Positions 1-5,513 of a DNA stretch of 9,896 nucleotides are shown in pieces (the stretch's first letter is position 1; every line of letters starts with the position of its first letter). The stretch is from Pseudomonadota bacterium (GTDB lineage: Bacteria; Pseudomonadota; Gammaproteobacteria; Steroidobacterales; Steroidobacteraceae). The stretch covers positions 1 to 9,896 of the forward strand of contig JAJZFQ010000018.1 in the NCBI GenBank assembly GCA_021805275.1. The letters run 5' to 3'. The position numbers and the translations under genes were made by a program. The notes beneath the pieces are model-generated. The model made no database searches, was not told the origin of the DNA, and was given only the letters and a program-made list of their open reading frames with translations.

Positions 1-1145
1 GTCTCGGCACGAACATGCTCATCGTGCTGCCGGGGGCCACCACCGCCGGAGGCGTGCGTGCCGGCCTCGGCAGTGCCTCGACGCTCACGGTGGCCGATGC
101 GCACGCGTTGCGCCGCGACGATCCTGCCGTCGCCCAGGTCGGGTACATCATCCGTCAGAGTGCACAGGTGCAGTACCGCAATCAGAACTGGAGCACGCTC
201 GTGCTCGGCACCAGCGCCAATTACGCCGACATCACCAATTGGCGCATCGCCAGCGGCCGGGAATTCAATGCCGCGGACGTCAATGCCGCGGCGCTGGTGG
301 CGGACGTCGGACAAACCGTCGTTCACGAGCTGTTCCAGCCGTACGAGAATCCCGTCGGCGCGACTATTCTCATCAAGGGCGTGCCGGTCAAAGTCATCGG
401 TGTTTACCAGGCGAAAGGTCAGTCGCCCATGGGTCAGGATCAGGACGACCTGATCGTGATTCCATTCACGACCGCCGAGCGGCGCGTGCTCGGAGTCGCG
501 GCACCGGCTCAATCGCAGGCACAGAACGCCGGAACCACCTACCTCGTCCCGCCCAACCCGTTTGCGGTGCAACCGCGCCTGACCGGATACGTGAACGCGA
601 TTTTCGTCCAGGCCGCGAGCGCACAGCAGGTGCTGCGGGCCATGGACGAGGTGAGCGCGACGTTGCGCCGCCGCCATAACATCCGCCGGGGCGATACGGA
701 TGACTTCAGCGTGCGCAACCTCAGCCAGATCGCCACCGCCGCACAGGGCAGCAGCCGGGTCATGGCGTTGCTGCTGGCGACTGTTGCATCGATCTCGCTG
801 CTCGTCGGCGGCATCGGCATCATGAACATCCTGCTCGTATCGGTCACCGAGCGCACGCGTGAGATCGGCTTGCGCATGGCGCTCGGCGCGCGCCGTGCGC
901 ACGTCATGCTGCAGTTCCTCGCCGAGGCGGTGTTTCTGAGCGCGGCGGGCGGTACGGTCGGGATCCTCCTCGGCGTCGGCGCCTCGGAGCTGGTCGCCGT
1001 GATCTCAGGCTGGCCGATCGAACAGTCGCTCGCTGCGGTGCTCGGCGGATTCCTGTTTTCGGCCATGGTCGGGGTGTTCTTCGGCTACTACCCGGCGCGC
1101 AAGGCCGCAGCGCTGAACCCAATCGAGGCGCTGCGTTACGAATGA
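1..1145 (+). CDS. MacB/FtsX-type ABC transporter permease, 5'-truncated by the window edge
   Basis: This is the permease of a MacB-type (type VII) ABC exporter, an inner-membrane protein with a large periplasmic domain that works with a separate or fused ATPase and often a MacA-like adaptor. The reading frame is open from base 3 (Leu-Gly-Thr-Asn before the first Met at base 15), so the true start and first membrane helix lie upstream. The LGTNMLIVLPG segment is the usual sequence just after helix 1. A periplasmic core follows (about bases 60-720) with the family's KGQSPMGQDQDD segment near 415-450. Three C-terminal helices lie at roughly 755-845, 905-1000 and 1025-1090. The GGIGIMNILLVSVTERTREIG block between helices 2 and 3 and the C-terminal PARKAAALNPIEALRYE are FtsX/MacB hallmarks. 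Permease-only homologues are about 400 residues, so some 30-50 residues are probably missing here. Substrate is unknown, and no ATPase is visible in the window. Confidence 0.93.
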   Translation, partial: LGTNMLIVLPGATTAGGVRAGLGSASTLTVADAHALRRDDPAVAQVGYIIRQSAQVQYRNQNWSTLVLGTSANYADITNWRIASGREFNAADVNAAALVADVGQTVVHELFQPYENPVGATILIKGVPVKVIGVYQAKGQSPMGQDQDDLIVIPFTTAERRVLGVAAPAQSQAQNAGTTYLVPPNPFAVQPRLTGYVNAIFVQAASAQQVLRAMDEVSATLRRRHNIRRGDTDDFSVRNLSQIATAAQGSSRVMALLLATVASISLLVGGIGIMNILLVSVTERTREIGLRMALGARRAHVMLQFLAEAVFLSAAGGTVGILLGVGASELVAVISGWPIEQSLAAVLGGFLFSAMVGVFFGYYPARKAAALNPIEALRYE

Positions 1146-1169
1146 ACGTGCCGCGGGCCTGCGCTGTGG

Positions 1170-1976
1170 TCAGCGGCCGAGCGCCATCGAAAAGGAGAGC
1201 AGACCGCCGCCCGGCAGCGGTGAGAACGCCACCCGCTGGCGCGGACTGCGGTTCAACCCCATGAAGGCATTGGTGAAGAACTCGGCGCAGAAGTTGCCGA
1301 GCGCCATGCCGAAGAGCGTATCCGAGGGATAGTGCCAGCCGCCCTCGATGCGCGCCCACGCCGTGGCAAAGGTCAGTCCATGCAGGCCAACATCGAGTGC
1401 GATGCGCTCCTCGTGGGTCACCGGAATCTCGCGCAGGTTGAGCATTGCGAGCTGCGTGTACACGGCAGAGGCCGTGGTGTGATTGGACGGGAAGCTGTGG
1501 TCGTTGAAGCGGTTCGGCCGCTCGCGGTGCACCATGCGGCTGATCAGCGTATTGGATTCGATCGCGCTCGTCGCTGCGACCAAGTTGACCAGATAGCCCT
1601 TGGCCTTATCTTCGAGCCAGGTCTTGCCGAACGGTCCGCTCGGGGCGAACAGCAGTGCTGCGATGTCGACACCGACCGATGCACTGCGCAGTCGGTAGCT
1701 CCAGCGGGTCGCGTTGGCTTCGGAGCCGAAAATCGGAGTGTGCGTGCGTCCCCACCGGGAGATGCGCTGGTCGAAGTGATCCACCTGCAGCAGTGCGGCG
1801 CCGGCCAGTGGACCCCAGACCCAGGGGTCCGAGGCCGCCGTGACGGCCGCTCGGCGCACGCGGCTCCAGCCGGGTCGCACCGTCACGTGTTGTCCCCAGC
1901 GCGCAGCGCCCGGCAGCGTCGCGCAGCCACCGAGCGCGAACGCCGCCAGCAGCGCGAGCGCCCTGAGCGGCCGCAT
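1170..1976 (-). CDS. PAP2-superfamily phosphatase, predicted lipoprotein, with altered C1 motif
   Basis: This 268-residue protein belongs to the PAP2 (acid phosphatase / lipid phosphate phosphatase) superfamily. It starts with a lipoprotein signal ending in the lipobox LGGC (Cys18), so a lipid anchor in the envelope is likely. PAP2 motif C1 (K-x6-RP) is seen as S146-x6-R153-P154: Ser replaces the usual Lys, with Arg147 next to it. Motif C2 is P163-S-N-H166 instead of PSGH, keeping the His. Motif C3 is complete as R209-x5-H215-x3-D219. The family removes phosphate from lipid phosphates or pyrophosphates, but the substrate here cannot be told. Its ATG follows directly after the TGA of the upstream PAP2 gene, which suggests translational coupling, with an AAGAGA-like ribosome site inside the end of that gene. 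The stop lies 24 nt from the convergent permease gene. Family assignment is firm. Activity is uncertain because of the Lys change. Confidence 0.9.
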   Translation of the reverse strand: MRPLRALALLAAFALGGCATLPGAARWGQHVTVRPGWSRVRRAAVTAASDPWVWGPLAGAALLQVDHFDQRISRWGRTHTPIFGSEANATRWSYRLRSASVGVDIAALLFAPSGPFGKTWLEDKAKGYLVNLVAATSAIESNTLISRMVHRERPNRFNDHSFPSNHTTASAVYTQLAMLNLREIPVTHEERIALDVGLHGLTFATAWARIEGGWHYPSDTLFGMALGNFCAEFFTNAFMGLNRSPRQRVAFSPLPGGGLLSFSMALGR

Positions 1977-2828
1977 TCAGAATCTCTTGTAGAAGCCGAC
2001 TGACACGCCGCGCGGCAGGATCTCGACCAGCAGGGGGACCTTGCGCTGCGACGCCCAATAGCCAAAGGCCGTGCCGAGCAGCCAGCCGGCGAGCACGTCG
2101 GATTGCCAGTGACCCTGGCTCTTCATGCGTCCATAGGCGTCGTACACCGGCAGCAGCTCGGCGGCCCAAATCCAGGGATACCGATGGCGGTAGTGGAGAA
2201 TGAACGGGGTGACGAAACTGGCTTGCAGCGTGACTTCGCCGCTCGGGAAACTTTGATCGGTGCCTTGAAAAAAGGCGTTCGGACCCTGGCCTTGGTAGGG
2301 GCGTGCGCGGCGGAACGTGTATTTCAGCGCATCGGCCGCGAAGCCGGCGAATATCGATGCGTCGGCCGACTGCCAGAAGACGTGGCCGAGTCCCTTGTGG
2401 TTGCCGAGGAACAGCGCGCCGGCCGCTTCGGCGGCGACGGTGCCGAACTCCAGTCCCAGTTGGTTCGATCGGGAGAAAATCCCGTTGTTGTCCTGAGGCT
2501 TGAGCTTGTAGTCGATGCCGAAGGGCCCGTGACTACTGCCTTCGTGGATGCGCATGGCGGCGAGGAACGCGACCGCGCCCGCCGTGGGCAGTACCCAGCG
2601 CTTGCGCCACCATGCGTGTGTGCCGAGATGCATCTTCTTGGCCGTCGCCGAACTCGCCGTTGCAGCCGCGGCGCTCGAGGATGCGGATCGGCTCCGGGGG
2701 GCTGCGCCGGCCACGGCCCGGAGCGGGGCGCATAGCTGCAGCAACACCAGGGGCACCGCCGGGAGCAGTCTGCGCAACGCGGTGCGCTGTGCGGTGATCG
2801 CGGTTTCCACTCCGACGGCTGCGTTCAT
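1977..2828 (-). CDS. PAP2-superfamily phosphatase-like protein with PSGE in place of PSGH
   Basis: This 283-residue membrane-associated PAP2 protein is the first gene of a two-gene minus-strand unit. An N-terminal hydrophobic stretch (about residues 20-40, ending AVAGA) looks like a signal sequence or anchor. An Ala/Ser-rich linker (about 41-63) and a further hydrophobic segment (about 78-92) follow. C1 is intact (K169-x6-R176-P177) and C3 is intact (R234-x5-H240-x3-D244). C2 reads P195-S-G-E198: the histidine normally thought to act as general acid is glutamate, and the codon is clearly GAA. The C-terminus ends in a short amphipathic, beta-like stretch finishing in Phe. The ATG at 2828-2826 has a GGAGG four bases upstream. 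An internal Met66 is a possible alternative start but has less support. It is a paralogue of the downstream gene. It may be a lipid phosphatase with modified chemistry or a non-catalytic partner. Confidence 0.88.
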   Translation of the reverse strand: MNAAVGVETAITAQRTALRRLLPAVPLVLLQLCAPLRAVAGAAPRSRSASSSAAAATASSATAKKMHLGTHAWWRKRWVLPTAGAVAFLAAMRIHEGSSHGPFGIDYKLKPQDNNGIFSRSNQLGLEFGTVAAEAAGALFLGNHKGLGHVFWQSADASIFAGFAADALKYTFRRARPYQGQGPNAFFQGTDQSFPSGEVTLQASFVTPFILHYRHRYPWIWAAELLPVYDAYGRMKSQGHWQSDVLAGWLLGTAFGYWASQRKVPLLVEILPRGVSVGFYKRF

Positions 2829-2832
2829 ATGG

Positions 2833-2837
2833 CCTCC
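2833..2837 (-). promoter_or_regulatory. Ribosome binding site of the upstream PAP2 gene
   Basis: On the minus strand GGAGG lies four bases before the ATG at 2828-2826. It supports this start over the internal Met codon 66, although the spacing is slightly short. Confidence 0.6.
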
Positions 2838-3064
2838 AGACCCCGCGGTGCGACTGATCCGGTCCGCACGGCCTCTTGGGGCCCTGCGCCGATCTTCAGG
2901 CTCGGTTGTGCTGAACTGGCATCAGCGGATGTCGTAGATCGCGGGAGGGCCCGCGGCACGGTACCCGACGACGCTTAGAAGGGGCGCAGAGCGGATGGTT
3001 CCCTCAAGATACGCCTATTCACGCCGCCTCGCCGCGGGCGCTGCCACGGGGCACGCGGTGTGGG

Positions 3065-3092
3065 TTGCTCTGCGGTGCCCTGCTGGTAAGCT
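3065..3092 (+). promoter_or_regulatory. Candidate extended -10 promoter for the methyltransferase gene
   Basis: TTGCTC (3065-3070) and TAAGCT (3087-3092) are 16 bases apart, and TGG directly before the second hexamer makes an extended -10. The expected transcription start, about 6-8 bases further on, falls at about 3098-3100, which is the ATG itself. The mRNA would then be leaderless or nearly so. The match is partial and no start site has been mapped, so this is an inference. Confidence 0.35.
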
Positions 3093-3099
3093 GCCGCGC

Positions 3100-3735
3100 A
3101 TGCACGCCTCTTCGCCGCCGGGTTTCGACGATGCGCTTCAGCGCTGGAACGAACGCTTCTCACAACCGGGCTATCTGTTCGGGCGCGAACCCAATGCCTT
3201 TCTGGTCCAGCAGAATGCGCGGCTGGTGCCACACGCGCGCCTTCTGTGCGTGGCCGACGGGGAGGGCCGCAACAGCACCTGGCTCGCCGCCCGAGGCCAC
3301 GAGGTAACCGCCTTCGACCTGTCTCCGGTGGCGGTAAACAAGGCGCAGGCGTTGGCTGCGGAGCTCGGCGTCTCCGTCGAGTATCAGACCTCGGGAACCG
3401 ACACCTGGGCGTGGAGTGCGGCGCAATACGATGCGGTCGTGGCGATTTTCATCCAGTTCGCAGCGCCCGCGCAGCGAGCGGCGCTGTTCGCGGGAATGTG
3501 GCAGACCCTCAAGCACGGCGGTCTGCTGTTGATTCAGGGCTATACGCCGAAGCAGCTGCAGTACCGGACTGGCGGTCCGCAGCGGCTCGATCATCTCTAT
3601 ACGGCCGACCTGCTGCGTGAATTGCTGCCCGAGGCGCACTGGCTCGAGCTGCGCGAGCACGACGCGGTGCTCAGCGAAGGCAGTGCCCATCGGGGGCCAT
3701 CCGCGCTCATCGATGCGGTGGCGCGCAAGCCTTAG
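3100..3735 (+). CDS. Class I SAM-dependent methyltransferase (TehB/thiopurine-methyltransferase-like)
   Basis: This 211-residue soluble cytosolic protein has a class I Rossmann methyltransferase fold. The N-terminal WNERFSQPGYLFGREPNAFL (residues 16-35) is typical of small bacterial TehB/TPMT-like methyltransferases. Motif I, the SAM-binding glycine loop, is VADGEGRNS (51-59). FDLS (72-75) carries the acidic residue at the end of strand 2 that usually holds the SAM ribose. The YDAVVAIFIQF segment (110-120) is motif IV-like, and HGGLLLIQGY (139-148) matches the post-motif strand. I chose the ATG at 3100 because family members begin just before this block. The open frame back to 2995 adds 35 residues of basic, low-information sequence. 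The Shine-Dalgarno is weak (GGTAAG at best). Homologues methylate small molecules such as tellurite or thiol/selenium compounds, but the substrate here is unknown. The MFS gene follows 122 nt downstream. Confidence 0.88.
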   Translation: MHASSPPGFDDALQRWNERFSQPGYLFGREPNAFLVQQNARLVPHARLLCVADGEGRNSTWLAARGHEVTAFDLSPVAVNKAQALAAELGVSVEYQTSGTDTWAWSAAQYDAVVAIFIQFAAPAQRAALFAGMWQTLKHGGLLLIQGYTPKQLQYRTGGPQRLDHLYTADLLRELLPEAHWLELREHDAVLSEGSAHRGPSALIDAVARKP

Positions 3736-3841
3736 TGCCGTGCGGCCAAGGCGGGAGTTTTCAGGCATGATCGGCGTCGCGGTGCTGTGCGAGGTCATCG
3801 CATCGATGTGCCGTGCTCGGTGACGGCACGCAGCGCAGCAG

Positions 3842-3847
3842 AAGGAG
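3842..3847 (+). promoter_or_regulatory. Ribosome binding site fixing the MFS start
   Basis: AAGGAG lies ten bases before the ATG at 3858. It supports that start over an in-frame GTG at 3813, which would add 15 charged residues ahead of the first membrane helix. Confidence 0.7.
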
Positions 3848-3857
3848 AGTGACTCTC

Positions 3858-5039
3858 ATGAGTACGCGATCGTTGCCTCGGGATGCCTGGCTGCTGTGCT
3901 TCTCCGCGTTCAGCGCCGATCTCGGTTATCAGGGCGTCACGGCGCTCTTTCCGCTGTACCTGGTGTTCCAACTGCACGCATCGCTCTATGCGTACGGTGT
4001 CGTGACCGCGATCGCCTTCGGCGGTGGCGCGTTCGTGGGCTATCTCGGCGGACTCGCCGGGGATCGCTTCGACCGCAAGAAGGTGGCAATTGCCGGCAAT
4101 GTGCTGATTCCGCTGATGGCGCTCGCGGGGCTCGCGCACTCGCTCGTGCTCTCGGCTCTGTTGTATGTGCTGGGCTGGTGGGCGCGGTATTTCCGCAGCC
4201 CCCCGCGCCGCGCGCTGCTGGTGAGCGCAACACCGCCGCCGCAGCGCGCGCGCGCCTTCGGCACGCTGCATGCGCTCGACATCGGCGGCGGGATGCTCTC
4301 GGCGCTGCTGGCGCTCGGGGCGCTGTGGATGAAAATCCCGATCGCAGCGGTGATGCTCTGGGCTGTTGTGCCGCTGCTCGCCTCGACGGGGCTGCTGCTG
4401 CTGGTGCGCCGCGACGAGGTGCATGCGCAGCCGACCCCGGGCGCACCGGGTGCCCAGGCCCGTGTGCCGCGCCAGACCGTGCTGCTGGCGCTGCTGGTGT
4501 CCGCCACCCTGTACGGCTTCAGCTTCTACAACCTGGGATTTCCGATCATCACCGCGACCGCAGAGCACGTCGCGGCACGGTACGAGTGGGGTGTGTTCGC
4601 CTATGTGATCTACCTTGGCGTCTCGGCGCTCACCGGTTACGTGCTCGGCACGCGGCGGACCTCCTCGGGCCGCGCCGTGTGGCTGTTCGGCTATCTGCCC
4701 TCGGCGCTCGGATCGGGTCTGATCGGCCTCAGCGTGGCGCTGCATCTGCAGCCAGCGGCAACCTACCTCGCCGTCGCGGTGCTGGGGTTCGGTATGGGAG
4801 CGGTCGAGACCTTCGAGCCGACTCTCGTCTCCTCGCTCGTCAGCCACACGCGTCTCGGGCGCGGCATGGGCTTCCTGTCCGTCTCACGCGCTCTCGGGCA
4901 GTTCCTCTCGAACCTGGTCATGGGGCTGCTGTTCGTGTTCGGACCCGCCGTGCCCTATGCCTACGCGTTCGCCTCCGCATTGCTCGCCGCCGTGGTCTTT
5001 GGCAGCGTCGAGCTCTGGGCTCGGCGCAGCGCGGCATAG
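3858..5039 (+). CDS. Major facilitator superfamily (MFS) transporter
   Basis: This 393-residue polytopic inner-membrane protein has the size and hydrophobicity pattern of a 12-helix MFS carrier, which moves small solutes using an ion gradient. Helix 1 begins at about residue 10 (WLLCFSAFSADLGYQG). The loop between helices 2 and 3 has the MFS motif A as G65-LAGD-RFDRKK (65-75), the strongest family signal. The central hydrophilic loop between the two six-helix halves lies around residues 183-207 and is Pro/Ala-rich with charged ends. The second half contains GFGMGAVETFEPTLVSSLV and GRGMGFLSVSRALGQFLSN, which resemble the helix 10-11 region of efflux-type members. The first ten residues are short and polar, as in typical members. 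Substrate cannot be inferred. The methyltransferase gene upstream is on the same strand, so the two could be co-transcribed, though the 122-nt gap also allows a separate promoter. Confidence 0.92.
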   Translation: MSTRSLPRDAWLLCFSAFSADLGYQGVTALFPLYLVFQLHASLYAYGVVTAIAFGGGAFVGYLGGLAGDRFDRKKVAIAGNVLIPLMALAGLAHSLVLSALLYVLGWWARYFRSPPRRALLVSATPPPQRARAFGTLHALDIGGGMLSALLALGALWMKIPIAAVMLWAVVPLLASTGLLLLVRRDEVHAQPTPGAPGAQARVPRQTVLLALLVSATLYGFSFYNLGFPIITATAEHVAARYEWGVFAYVIYLGVSALTGYVLGTRRTSSGRAVWLFGYLPSALGSGLIGLSVALHLQPAATYLAVAVLGFGMGAVETFEPTLVSSLVSHTRLGRGMGFLSVSRALGQFLSNLVMGLLFVFGPAVPYAYAFASALLAAVVFGSVELWARRSAA

Positions 5040-5053
5040 TGTCGTGTAGGTGC

Positions 5054-5082
5054 AAAAAAGAGGACCCCGCGCGGGCGGGGTC
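5054..5082 (-). terminator. Intrinsic terminator facing left (minus strand)
   Basis: GACCCCGC (5063-5070) and GCGGGGTC (5075-5082) form a perfect 8-bp stem with a GCGG loop. On the plus strand the stem is preceded by an A-run (5054-5059) and is not followed by a T-run. Read on the minus strand it is therefore a GC-rich hairpin followed closely by six U residues, the classical rho-independent form. It lies 23 bases after the MFS stop, so it may weakly end that transcript too, but its polarity is leftward. No minus-strand gene is visible upstream of it. Confidence 0.65.
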
Positions 5083-5127
5083 GGTCGCTTGCTTGCATCG
5101 AGTCGTGCTTCTTTATTGTTCTCAAGT

Positions 5128-5164
5128 GGCACGGTGCGGCATACGTCTGTGTTCGCAGCGTGCC
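5128..5164. repeat. Imperfect inverted repeat, possible RNA hairpin
   Basis: GGCACG (5128-5133) pairs with CGTGCC (5159-5164). After one G-G mismatch, TGCG (5135-5138) pairs with CGCA (5154-5157), leaving a 15-base loop. It lies between genes, close to the leftward terminator, so it could fold in a minus- or plus-strand RNA. Chance is possible in GC-rich DNA. Confidence 0.35.
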
Positions 5165-5394
5165 CGTGCTTTCTCGGAATTTCCCTACGGTCGCGTGTTC
5201 TTCCCCCCGGAACCGCCGGGCGGTCCGCAGTGGGCAATTACCAGCAAACCCTGTGCCAAGTGGTCCTTCGGTGCCAGTGTCATGACATATCGGCACTGTA
5301 TCGGCGCGCGAATGTGACGTAATGTCCACTTACGCGAAATGATTTCCCATATTCTTTGCGCGATGATTCGCTCCCGAGGGGTGCGCAGCGCCCA

Positions 5395-5429
5395 GAATTC
5401 AGTCGGTTGTAAGAAAAATCGACTGATTC
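5395..5429. repeat. Inverted repeat upstream of the lytic transglycosylase gene
   Basis: TCAGTCG (5399-5405) and CGACTGA (5420-5426) are perfect inverted 7-mers around a 14-base A/T-rich spacer. With one bulged base the pairing extends to GAA (5395-5397) and TTC (5427-5429). The arms' centres are about two helical turns apart, as in some operators. It could instead form a hairpin in a 5' leader. It ends about 85 bases before the start codon. Confidence 0.4.
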
Positions 5430-5504
5430 TCGACGCCCGGAATCCCAAAAAATCGTAATATTATCTGTAACTCTCTGATTTTGAAGGTTACTTACGCATA
5501 GCTC

Positions 5505-5510
5505 GAGGTG
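5505..5510 (+). promoter_or_regulatory. Ribosome binding site of the lytic transglycosylase gene
   Basis: GAGGTG lies three bases (GAGG five bases) before the ATG at 5514. This fits the start that gives a proper signal peptide. Confidence 0.6.
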
Positions 5511-5513
5511 TAA

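Larger units (their letters stand above)
2829..3099. other. Divergent intergenic region between the PAP2 pair and the methyltransferase gene
   Basis: These 271 bases separate the minus-strand PAP2 pair from the plus-strand methyltransferase gene and should hold both promoters. I see a plausible plus-strand promoter at its right end (3065-3092). There is a small GC-rich hairpin at 2941-2954 (GCGGG, loop AGGG, CCCGC) without a T-tract. I found no convincing sigma-70 pair for the leftward genes. The frame is open from a possible start at 2995 into the methyltransferase, but that extension has no family counterpart and I do not take it as coding. Confidence 0.5.
5040..5513. other. Long intergenic region with inverted repeats ahead of the lytic transglycosylase operon
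   Basis: These 474 bases hold no credible protein gene. Open frames crossing them are out-of-frame shadows of neighbours or lack a ribosome site and domain content. They contain a leftward-facing terminator hairpin (5063-5082), an imperfect inverted repeat (5128-5164), the palindrome TGTCATGACA (5278-5287) and a 28-base hairpin-type repeat (5399-5426). From about 5300 the sequence is clearly richer in A and T than the flanking genes, as expected of a promoter region, with A/T runs at 5445-5465. I could not assign a -35/-10 pair with confidence. TAATAT at 5456-5461 is a possible -10 with no good partner. Confidence 0.6.

Noticed and set aside
1150..1177. Hairpin (CGCTG, loop TGGT, CAGCG at 1162-1175) between the convergent permease and PAP2 genes
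   Set aside because: Short stem and no T-run on either strand, so it does not qualify as an intrinsic terminator.
2941..2954. GCGGG-AGGG-CCCGC hairpin in the divergent region
   Set aside because: Five-base stem without a T-run; common by chance at this GC content.
2995..3099. In-frame N-terminal extension of the methyltransferase
   Set aside because: The extra 35 residues are basic, match nothing in the family, and lie before the conserved start block; a promoter-like pair also falls inside them.
3813..3857. GTG start for the MFS transporter
   Set aside because: It adds charged residues with no ribosome site, whereas the ATG at 3858 has AAGGAG at good spacing.
3795..4847. Long minus-strand open frame opposite the MFS gene
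   Set aside because: Composition is Arg/His/Gln-rich with no domain or signal, as expected antisense to a GC-rich membrane-protein gene.
3896..5317. 473-codon plus-strand frame overlapping the MFS gene and running into the intergenic region
   Set aside because: It is the +2 shadow of the MFS gene; the part past 5040 has no family features or ribosome site.
5050..5322. Possible 90-residue protein in the intergenic region
   Set aside because: No ribosome site, no recognisable features, and it begins inside the terminator's A-run.
5467..5491. GTAAC / GTTAC short inverted repeat just before the transglycosylase gene
   Set aside because: Five-base arms with a 15-base gap are too weak to call without conservation data.
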